From Gammaproteobacteria bacterium (GTDB taxonomy: Bacteria > Pseudomonadota > Gammaproteobacteria > Natronospirales > REEB76), in assembly GCA_027317045.1 (NCBI GenBank), contig DAHVFI010000214.1:1-6504 (forward strand): a stretch of DNA of 6,504 bases. The letters are read 5' to 3'. Positions 1 to 6,504 of the stretch are shown in pieces. The notes beneath the pieces are model-generated. The model did not search any database and was not told the origin of the DNA. It saw only the letters and a list, made by a program, of their open reading frames with translations. A program made the position numbers and the translations under genes. Numbering within the stretch: position 1 is the first letter of the stretch; every line of letters begins with the position of its first letter.

Positions 1-2
1 GC

Positions 3-87
3 TGGTGCCGACGGGGAGACTCGAACTCCCACGGTTTTACCCACTACCACCTCAAAGTAGCGTGTCTACCAATTCCACCACGTCGGC
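3..87 (-). tRNA. leuU: tRNA-Leu (anticodon GAG)
   Basis: An 85-nt class II tRNA read on the minus strand, with its 5' end at 87 and an encoded CCA at 5-3. The 7-bp acceptor stem pairs GCCGACG with CGTCGGC. The D arm is GTG/CAC around a GGTAGA-containing loop. The anticodon stem CTACT/GGTAG closes on a U-G wobble around the loop TTGAGGT, giving anticodon GAG (reads CUC and CUU). A 13-nt long variable arm with a GGT/ACC stem, as expected for tRNA-Leu, is followed by a T arm GGGAG-TTCGAGT-CTCCC. A tRNA-Leu(GAG) directly downstream of secG is a conserved arrangement; E. coli leuU occupies the same place. It lies 121 bases beyond the secG stop and may be transcribed with it or from its own promoter. 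Confidence 0.97.
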
Positions 88-140
88 ATTTCGACTTACA
101 GGATACCGGCGCGTTTGCCAGCCGTCCGCGAAGCCGTTCA

Positions 141-169
141 ATTTTAACGTATTGCACTGATAAAAAGCG
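141..169 (-). promoter_or_regulatory. possible weak promoter for tRNA-Leu
   Basis: On the minus strand a TAAAAT hexamer (146-141) resembles a sigma-70 -10 box and would start transcription roughly 50 bases before the mature tRNA end. The hexamer 17 bases upstream (169-164, CGCTTT) is a poor -35, so this is only a candidate. Readthrough from secG is the alternative source of the tRNA transcript. Confidence 0.2.
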
Positions 170-207
170 ATGCTGGGCGCTGCCGAGGCCGTTTCCGTTT
201 GCTTTTA
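161..207 (-). terminator. possible weak terminator after secG
   Basis: Just beyond the secG stop, the minus strand can pair AAAAGC (206-201) with GCTTTT (168-163), followed by T-rich sequence ending in ATC. The loop is long, 32 bases, with only a tiny inner GGC/GCC hairpin, and the T-run is itself part of the stem. It is a poor match to an intrinsic terminator. Together with the TAAAAT candidate it is all I can see in the 88-208 spacer. Confidence 0.22.
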
Positions 208-208
208 A

Positions 209-604
209 TCAATGGCCGGGAGGTTGGACGGGAGCAGGATTGCCGGTGGGTTTAGGGTTGGACACTGCCGGGGACGTCTTAACAGCAACGGGGATTTGCG
301 GTGCGACGGACTGTGTATTGGCCGCTTGCTGTTGTGCGGCGCGTTCCACGATGCTCTGCGGCGTAGCAGTAACGTGGTGGGATAAGTAGGCCATCGCCAG
401 TGCCAGAATGAAAAACAGCGTGGCCAGTATCGCCGTGGCATGGCTCAGGAAATTCGCCGAGCCGCCGGCGCCGAATACCGTGCCGGAGGCGCCGCTACCG
501 AAGGCGGCTCCTGCATCCGCGCCCTTACCCTGCTGCAGCAGTATGAATATAACCAGCGCTACGGCCACGAATACCAGGATGATCTCAAGAATTGTGTACA
601 ACAT
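209..604 (-). CDS. secG: SecG, preprotein translocase subunit
   Basis: Inner-membrane SecG of the SecYEG translocon, which helps SecA-driven protein export; 131 aa from the ATG chosen here. Two hydrophobic segments lie at about residues 3-22 and 55-74. Between them are the family signatures LQQGKGAD (23-30) and a Gly/Ser-rich loop GASGTVFGAGGSANFL (38-53), closely matching E. coli SecG. After about residue 78 the tail is Gln/Ala- and Pro-rich and poorly conserved, as is normal in this family. An in-frame TTG four codons upstream (616-614) would add MSVS. I prefer the ATG at 604 because MLYTILE aligns with the E. coli N-terminus and a GAG core (614-612) lies 7 bases before it. It sits 30 bases after tpiA and is probably cotranscribed with it. 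Identity is secure; only the start has a small doubt. Confidence 0.96.
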   Translation of the reverse strand: MLYTILEIILVFVAVALVIFILLQQGKGADAGAAFGSGASGTVFGAGGSANFLSHATAILATLFFILALAMAYLSHHVTATPQSIVERAAQQQAANTQSVAPQIPVAVKTSPAVSNPKPTGNPAPVQPPGH

Positions 605-614
605 GGAAACGCTC

Positions 615-641
615 AAAAAATGATCTATTTGGGATCAGATC
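615..641 (-). promoter_or_regulatory. small hairpin with T6 tract at the tpiA-secG junction
   Basis: On the minus strand the tpiA stop codon is part of a 5-bp inverted repeat, TGATC (637-633) and GATCA (625-621), with a 7-base loop and six T residues (620-615) directly after it. A shifted pairing GATCT/AGATC (641-637 with 626-622) is also possible. The layout resembles an intrinsic terminator or attenuator just before the secG ribosome binding site, but the stem is short and AT-rich, so it may do nothing. Confidence 0.2.
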
Positions 642-1387
642 GCCGCTTTGCAAATGGCGATAAATTCATATGCCTCCAGAGAGGCGCCACCCACCAAGCC
701 GCCGTTAATATCCGGCATCTGGAACAGTTCGGCGGCATTGGAAGCCTTCACGCTACCGCCGTAAAGCAGGCGGATAGCGCCGCCTATTCTAGCATTCCCG
801 GCGCTGATACAGGCACGAACAAGCGCATGCACTTCTTGCGCCTGCGCAGAAGTGGCGGTTTTGCCGGTGCCAATGGCCCAGACTGGTTCGTAGGCCACGA
901 CCGCCTGATCAAAAGCATCAATGCCGGCCGCATCCAGTACCGCCATAAGCTGCCGCATGATGACCGCATGGGTTTCGCCGCGCTGGCGCTGGGTCAGGGT
1001 TTCACCCACGCACAGGATAGGCGTGAGCCCCGCCCTCTGCGCTGCCATAAATTTACGTGCTACCAGGGCGTCATTTTCCGCGTACAGATTACGCCGCTCC
1101 GAATGTCCTACGATCACGTACCGGCAGCCGGCATCCCGCAGCATGGAGCCGGACACTTCGCCCGTATACGGGCCATTATCCTCAGCGCACAGATTCTGTG
1201 CACCCAAGATCAGCGTACCGCCATTGAGCAGCCTGGCCATATCGGCGAGATAAACAAATGGCGGGCAAATCGCTATCTCGGCCGTGGCTGGCAACTCAGG
1301 GCCGCGCAGTATCTCATTCACGAGTTGCGTCGCGCTTTCCCGGGTACCATTCATCTTCCAGTTGCCAACTACCAGAAACGGGCGCAT
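635..1387 (-). CDS. tpiA: triosephosphate isomerase
   Basis: Cytosolic TIM-barrel enzyme interconverting dihydroxyacetone phosphate and glyceraldehyde-3-phosphate in glycolysis and gluconeogenesis. At 250 aa it has the normal length. All catalytic elements are visible: N9 and K11 in GNWKMN, H95 in VGHSERR, E167 in AYEPVWAIGTGKTA with the flexible loop 6 following, then LLYGGSV (208-213) and the phosphate-gripping GGLVGGASL (229-237). The ATG at 1387 is preceded by a strong GGGGGA ribosome binding site five bases away. It starts 58 bases after glmM and is followed by secG after 30 bases, an order seen in Pseudomonas-like genomes, whereas E. coli keeps tpiA elsewhere. Nothing is missing or truncated. 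Confidence 0.98.
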   Translation of the reverse strand: MRPFLVVGNWKMNGTRESATQLVNEILRGPELPATAEIAICPPFVYLADMARLLNGGTLILGAQNLCAEDNGPYTGEVSGSMLRDAGCRYVIVGHSERRNLYAENDALVARKFMAAQRAGLTPILCVGETLTQRQRGETHAVIMRQLMAVLDAAGIDAFDQAVVAYEPVWAIGTGKTATSAQAQEVHALVRACISAGNARIGGAIRLLYGGSVKASNAAELFQMPDINGGLVGGASLEAYEFIAICKAAI

Positions 1388-1445
1388 TACTGTCCCCCGA
1401 CATCCATCGAAAGGCGCGCAAGCTTAATGGCGCAAAACCTGAAAA

Positions 1446-2783
1446 TCAATGCAGCGCCGCAGTCCGTACGGCTTCAGCAATGGTTTCCGCATATTGACGC
1501 GTCAGATCGGCATCTTCGCTCTCCACCATGACGCGCACCAGCGGTTCGGTGCCCGAGAGGCGCAGCAGCACACGCCCCCGACCGTCCAGCCTCTGTTCAA
1601 CTGTTTTCACAGCAGCACGAATTGCCGGGGTTTCCAAATCCACCCGCTCCCGGGTCTCCACATTCACCAGTACCTGGGGGAATTTGCGCATCCCGGCTTT
1701 CACGTCGGCCAGATCGCGGCCAGCAACGTTCAACGCCTCCAACACCTGCAATGCTGAAATGATACCGTCACCGGTCGTGGTGCGGTCCAGGCAGATGATA
1801 TGTCCCGAATTCTCTCCACCCAGCACGCCGTGGCTTTCTTCCAGCATGGCCAATACGTAACGGTCGCCTACCTGAGCGCGGCGGAACTCTATTGCGTGTG
1901 CGCCCAAGGCCTGCTCCAAGCCGAGATTGCTCATCTGCGTGCCCACCACGGGGCCATACAAGGCGTGTCGCAACTTGCGCGCCATGGCGATGATGAATAA
2001 CAGCTCATCGCCATCCACCAGTTCGCCGCGGCGATCCACCATCAAAACCCTATCACCATCGCCATCGAAGGCGATGCCAAGCTGCGCGCCCAATTCCAGG
2101 ACCTTCTGCTGCAAGCGCTGCGGATGTGTGGAGCCGCTATCCTGATTGATGTTCAGGCCATCCGGATGCACGCCGAGACTCGTCAGTTGCGCGCCCAGCG
2201 CACTGAATACGGCCGGTGCGATGCGATAGGTGGCGCCATTGGCACAGTCCAGAACCAGTTTGAGACCATCAAGCTTCAGTCCCGGCGCCACGCTGGCTTG
2301 GCAGAATGCAATATAGCGCTCTGCGGCATCGGCCATACGGTGCGCATTGCCCAGCGAACCCGAATCCACTGTCACAAAAGGTTTTGCAATCGCCTCCTCT
2401 ATGCGCAGTTCAGTTTCATCCGGCAACTTGCGGCCTTCGGCGGAAAAGAATTTGATGCCGTTATCATGATAGGGATTGTGTGATGCGCTGATAACCACGC
2501 CAGCTTGTGCATGTGTCACGCGTGTGAGATAGGCGATAGCAGGCGTGGGCATGGGACCCAGCAATTGCACATTCACGCCCGCAGCCGAAAAACCAGCCTC
2601 CAGGGCGGATTCAAACATATAGCCGGAAATGCGCGTGTCCTTGCCGATAAGCACCGTACCGCCGCCCTGGGGCGCGAGCACACGGCCCGCGGCCCAGCCG
2701 AGACGCAGTACGAAATCGGCGCTCATTTGCGGGCTGCCTACCGGGCCGCGAATGCCGTCAGTGCCGAAAAACTTGCGTGTCAT
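1446..2783 (-). CDS. glmM: phosphoglucosamine mutase
   Basis: Cytosolic alpha-D-phosphohexomutase converting glucosamine-6-phosphate to glucosamine-1-phosphate, the step before GlmU in making UDP-GlcNAc for peptidoglycan and LPS. At 445 aa it matches the usual length. In order: N-terminal FGTDGIRG (6-13); the phosphoserine loop ISASHNP (98-104), with S101 as the residue that must be phosphorylated; the Mg-binding loop DGDGDR with D240, D242 and D244; the sugar-specificity loop GGENSGH (322-328); and the C-terminal phosphate-binding RLSGTEP (408-414). The GGENSGH and SASHNP forms separate GlmM from phosphomannomutases, and the folP linkage agrees. The ATG at 2783 has a modest GGA (2793-2791) seven bases upstream and lies 29 bases after the folP stop, so the two are surely cotranscribed. 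Confidence 0.98.
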   Translation of the reverse strand: MTRKFFGTDGIRGPVGSPQMSADFVLRLGWAAGRVLAPQGGGTVLIGKDTRISGYMFESALEAGFSAAGVNVQLLGPMPTPAIAYLTRVTHAQAGVVISASHNPYHDNGIKFFSAEGRKLPDETELRIEEAIAKPFVTVDSGSLGNAHRMADAAERYIAFCQASVAPGLKLDGLKLVLDCANGATYRIAPAVFSALGAQLTSLGVHPDGLNINQDSGSTHPQRLQQKVLELGAQLGIAFDGDGDRVLMVDRRGELVDGDELLFIIAMARKLRHALYGPVVGTQMSNLGLEQALGAHAIEFRRAQVGDRYVLAMLEESHGVLGGENSGHIICLDRTTTGDGIISALQVLEALNVAGRDLADVKAGMRKFPQVLVNVETRERVDLETPAIRAAVKTVEQRLDGRGRVLLRLSGTEPLVRVMVESEDADLTRQYAETIAEAVRTAALH

Positions 2784-2812
2784 TCTTTATTCCAGCCGCG
2801 TTTGGCAGAATT

Positions 2813-3661
2813 CTAGCAGCCGATGCCGTGTACAGCGGCGGCAATCTTGAGGGCCTCCACTGTGGACTGTACATCATGACTGCGGATGATACTGGCACCC
2901 TGCAATACAGCTATCACTGCCGCAGCCACACTGCCCTGCAATCGTTTGCCTACCGACGCATCACCCAGCAACGCGCCAATCATGGATTTGCGTGACAAGC
3001 CCACTAGAAGCGGTTGACCCAATGCAGTGAATTCATCCAGGTGACGCAGCAAACTAAGATTATGAGCGAGCGTCTTGCCAAAACCGAATCCTGGGTCAAT
3101 CAATATCCGCTTGCGCGGTATGCCGGCTGATTCACAAACCTGGCTGCGCTCCTCAAGAAACTGTTTAACTTCAGCCACTACATCTTCATAGTGTGGGTGT
3201 TGCTGCATGCTGCGAGGTTCGCCTTGCATGTGCACGATACACACCGGAATGGCACAGGCGCGTGCCGTCTCCAGTGCGCCCGGTAAGCGCAGCGCATAGA
3301 CGTCGTTGATCATGACGGCACCGGCCTTGACCGCCGCACCCATTACTTCCGGCTTGCTGGTATCAATCGAAACCAGCGCTGCTTGTTCAGACACCAGACG
3401 TTCGATGAGCGGAATGACCCGGTCCAGCTCCTGCTGCACGCTCACCGCGATGGATCCGGGGCGGGTGGATTCTCCTCCTATATCTATGATGGCCGCACCT
3501 TCCTCGAGCATCTTGAGTGCTTGCCGCAAAGCCGCATCAATATCTGTATAGGCGCCGCCGTCGGAGAATGAATCCGGTGTTCGATTCAGCACACCCATGA
3601 CCTTGGGTTGCGTCAGGTCCAGCGTATGTTTACCCAATTGTAGTTGCACTCCAGCCCCCAC
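2813..3661 (-). CDS. folP: dihydropteroate synthase
   Basis: Joins 6-hydroxymethyl-7,8-dihydropterin pyrophosphate to p-aminobenzoate in folate synthesis; the target of sulfonamides. 282 aa, TIM barrel. Motifs in order: VMGVLNRTPDSFSDGG (21-36, loop 1), DIGGESTRPG (60-69, loop 2), SIDTS with D100, INDV with N119, VHMQGEPRSMQ, DPGFGFGKT with D189, GLSRKS with K225, and RSHD with R260 and H262. All the residues I know to bind pterin or phosphate are present. Residues tied to sulfonamide resistance when mutated, F32 and P68 here, have the usual sensitive-type identity. Odd: R27 in loop 1, where most bacterial FolP proteins have valine. The GTG at 3661 is the first usable start; its AGG (3675-3673) is 11 bases away. 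A second GTG at codon 5 (3649) has a G-run five bases upstream and is an alternative. A terminator lies just upstream. Confidence 0.96.
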   Translation of the reverse strand: MGAGVQLQLGKHTLDLTQPKVMGVLNRTPDSFSDGGAYTDIDAALRQALKMLEEGAAIIDIGGESTRPGSIAVSVQQELDRVIPLIERLVSEQAALVSIDTSKPEVMGAAVKAGAVMINDVYALRLPGALETARACAIPVCIVHMQGEPRSMQQHPHYEDVVAEVKQFLEERSQVCESAGIPRKRILIDPGFGFGKTLAHNLSLLRHLDEFTALGQPLLVGLSRKSMIGALLGDASVGKRLQGSVAAAVIAVLQGASIIRSHDVQSTVEALKIAAAVHGIGC

Positions 3662-3680
3662 GTTTGCATAAACCTACCAA

Positions 3681-3705
3681 TAAAAAAGCCGGCGTACGCC
3701 GGCTT
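3681..3705 (-). terminator. intrinsic terminator between ftsH and folP
   Basis: A perfect 20-base palindrome (3705-3686; arms AAGCCGGC and GCCGGCTT around GTAC) forms a GC-rich 8-bp stem with a tetraloop. On the minus strand it runs directly into T-rich sequence (TTTTTTA counting the end of the stem). On the plus strand no T tract follows, so it acts on the minus-strand transcript. It begins 17 bases after the ftsH stop and ends 19 bases before the folP GTG. It should end part of the rlmE-ftsH transcript and reduce flow into folP-glmM-tpiA-secG. Confidence 0.85.
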
Positions 3706-3722
3706 GATTACAGCACGTTTCG

Positions 3723-5657
<1,935 letters not shown>

Positions 5658-5664
5658 AATCAGG

Positions 5665-5670
5665 TCCCTC
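5665..5670 (-). promoter_or_regulatory. ribosome binding site fixing the TTG start of ftsH
   Basis: GAGGGA on the minus strand (5670-5665) lies seven bases before TTG at 5657, ideal spacing for initiation. The ATG at 5682-5680 nearby is out of frame with ftsH. A 5-bp GGCCG/CGGCC hairpin (5698-5694 with 5685-5681) lies just upstream and leaves the site free. Confidence 0.75.
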
Positions 5671-5719
5671 GCAAGCGCATGGCCGGATCGCCACGGCCTG
5701 TTTCAACGTTTAGACAGTA

Positions 5720-6343
5720 CTACACCCGCCGGTGTTTGGCCAATAAATACAATTCACGACTACGGGCCCGCGAGGCCTTGGGCTTACGCGTGGCCACAGT
5801 GCGAAAGCTGGCACGCAGCTCCTGCAGATAAGTTGCAAACCCCGCACCCTGAAACACCTTCACCAACAAAGCGCCGTGCGGTCCGAGTGCCGAGCGGGCA
5901 AAAGCCAATGCCAACTCCGCCAGATACAGGGCGCGGGGCTGGTCAATGGCATCATCGCCACTCATATTGGGGGCCATATCCGACAATACAAGGTCAACAG
6001 GATGGCCTGCGGATCGTTGACGAAGCTGCCCCAGAACCGGTTCCTGGGTGAAATCCGCCTGAATGATTTCCACCCCTGCCAGGGGTTCCATCGGCAGAAT
6101 ATCCAGAGCCAATACGCTGCCGCGACCTGCGAGGATTTTCGCTGCATACTGGCTCCAGCCGCCGGGAGCCGCCCCCAAGTCTACAACCTTCATGCCGGGT
6201 TTGATGAGATGGTCGCGCCGCTGGATTTCATCAAGTTTGAAAACCGCGCGTGAGCGCCAACCCGCCTGCTGGGCACGCTTGACGTAAACATCGGAAAAAT
6301 GCTCAGCCAGCCAACGGCCACTGCTCTTGGTGCGCTTGGCCAT
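5720..6343 (-). CDS. rlmE: 23S rRNA (uridine-2'-O)-methyltransferase
   Basis: RlmE (FtsJ/RrmJ) methylates the 2'-O of U2552 (E. coli numbering) in the A-loop of 23S rRNA on the 50S particle, using SAM, and aids late 50S assembly. 207 aa from the ATG at 6343, against 209 in E. coli. The Rossmann-fold SAM motif [14 protein letters not shown] lies at 53-66. The K-D-K-E catalytic tetrad is complete: K36 in AVFKLDEI, D122 in [10 protein letters not shown]162 in VKVFQG and E197 in SRARSRE. The frame stays open to a TTG at 6385, which would add 14 residues. I reject that start because E. coli RlmE begins at about [11 protein letters not shown] and the longer form has no better ribosome site. The chosen ATG has only a weak GAG 11 bases upstream. 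It heads the rlmE-ftsH pair, which is heat-inducible in E. coli; I see no clear heat-shock promoter here. Confidence 0.97.
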   Translation of the reverse strand: MAKRTKSSGRWLAEHFSDVYVKRAQQAGWRSRAVFKLDEIQRRDHLIKPGMKVVDLGAAPGGWSQYAAKILAGRGSVLALDILPMEPLAGVEIIQADFTQEPVLGQLRQRSAGHPVDLVLSDMAPNMSGDDAIDQPRALYLAELALAFARSALGPHGALLVKVFQGAGFATYLQELRASFRTVATRKPKASRARSRELYLLAKHRRV

Positions 6344-6361
6344 AATGCGTTTCACTCTGTC

Positions 6362-6407
6362 GCTGCCCCGGCTGTCGTGGAACAATGCAGCCCGTGAGCC
6401 GGGCAGC
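6362..6407 (-). promoter_or_regulatory. hairpin-forming region between greA and rlmE
   Basis: In the greA-rlmE spacer, read on the minus strand, GCTGCCCGGCT (6407-6397) pairs with AGCC-G-GGGCAGC (6373-6362) to give an 11-bp stem with one bulged G and a 23-base loop. The first arm can instead pair locally as GCTGCCCG/CGGGCTGC (6407-6400 with 6394-6387, one T-T mismatch, 5-base loop). The two forms exclude each other. Neither is followed by a T tract, so neither is a standard intrinsic terminator. I see no convincing sigma-70 or sigma-32 promoter in the spacer. Confidence 0.4.
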
Positions 6408-6415
6408 GTGCGTTT

Positions 6416-6504
6416 TTATTCGTAACGCACCTCGATAATCTCGAACTGCCGCTCGCCGGTGGGGGTTTTTACCACCGCCACATCGCCTTGCTGCTTGCCG
6501 ATGA
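6416..6504 (-). CDS. greA: GreA, transcript cleavage factor (C-terminal end only)
   Basis: Only the last 29 codons are in the window; the gene continues past its right edge. The peptide ends IGKQQGDVAVVKTPTGERQF-EIIEVRYE and stops with TAA at 6418-6416. This is the C-terminal FKBP-like domain of GreA, which in E. coli ends in [29 protein letters not shown]. GreA binds the RNA polymerase secondary channel and stimulates cleavage of backtracked RNA. GreB shares this domain, but greA next to rlmE-ftsH is the conserved arrangement. It runs in the same direction as rlmE, 72 bases upstream, so readthrough is possible. Confidence 0.88.
   Translation of the reverse strand, partial: IGKQQGDVAVVKTPTGERQFEIIEVRYE

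Noticed and set aside
1388..1445. GCGC-rich spacer between glmM and tpiA as a terminator or promoter
   Set aside because: No stable inverted repeat with a T tract and no convincing -35/-10 pair is present; only the strong tpiA ribosome site is clear.
440..1531. A 363-codon open frame on the plus strand spanning secG, tpiA and the end of glmM
   Set aside because: It runs antisense through three clear genes with intact family motifs, its translation shows no recognisable domain or membrane pattern, and no ribosome site precedes it. Long antisense frames are expected in GC-rich coding DNA.
3686..3705. The perfect palindrome read as a protein operator or restriction/methylation hot spot
   Set aside because: Its position right after ftsH, the GC-rich stem and the one-sided T tract fit an intrinsic terminator better than a DNA-binding site.
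5681..5698. GGCCG/CGGCC hairpin upstream of the ftsH ribosome site as an RNA thermometer
   Set aside because: The 5-bp stem does not cover the GAGGGA site or the start codon, so it could not mask initiation.
6341..6385. N-terminal extension of RlmE from TTG at 6385
   Set aside because: The extra 14 residues have no counterpart in E. coli RlmE and lie in the hairpin-forming spacer. The ATG at 6343 gives the family length.

Overview
The window is a compact, almost fully coding stretch of a proteobacterial chromosome, with every gene on the minus strand. In transcription order (right to left) it reads: end of greA, rlmE (ftsJ/rrmJ), ftsH, folP, glmM, tpiA, secG, tRNA-Leu(GAG). This is a well-known housekeeping neighbourhood of Gammaproteobacteria. 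The insertion of tpiA between glmM and secG matches the Pseudomonas-type layout rather than the E. coli one. Protein sequences (FtsH, RlmE and FolP in particular) look gammaproteobacterial or close to it. The genus cannot be named from the sequence alone. No mobile element, CRISPR array, integrase, toxin or defence gene is visible.

Layout: 6416-6504 holds the last 29 codons of greA. After 72 noncoding bases that can form alternative hairpins comes rlmE (23S rRNA 2'-O-methyltransferase), then 62 bases, then ftsH (membrane AAA+ metalloprotease, TTG start). A clear intrinsic terminator sits between ftsH and folP. The group folP (dihydropteroate synthase), glmM (phosphoglucosamine mutase), tpiA (triosephosphate isomerase) and secG (translocon subunit) follows with short gaps of 29, 58 and 30 bases. 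A 121-base spacer then leads to a tRNA-Leu gene with an encoded CCA.

How the genes work together: rlmE and ftsH are a classic pair linking 50S maturation with membrane and cytosolic protein quality control. FolP feeds folate synthesis, GlmM supplies glucosamine-1-phosphate for the UDP-GlcNAc used in peptidoglycan and LPS, TpiA is glycolytic, and SecG assists protein export. They are linked by operon history rather than by one pathway.

I see no previously undescribed system here. The points worth a second look are the terminator placed just upstream of folP, the absence of yhbY from its usual place between greA and rlmE, the TTG start of ftsH, and an arginine in the FolP pterin-binding loop where valine is usual.
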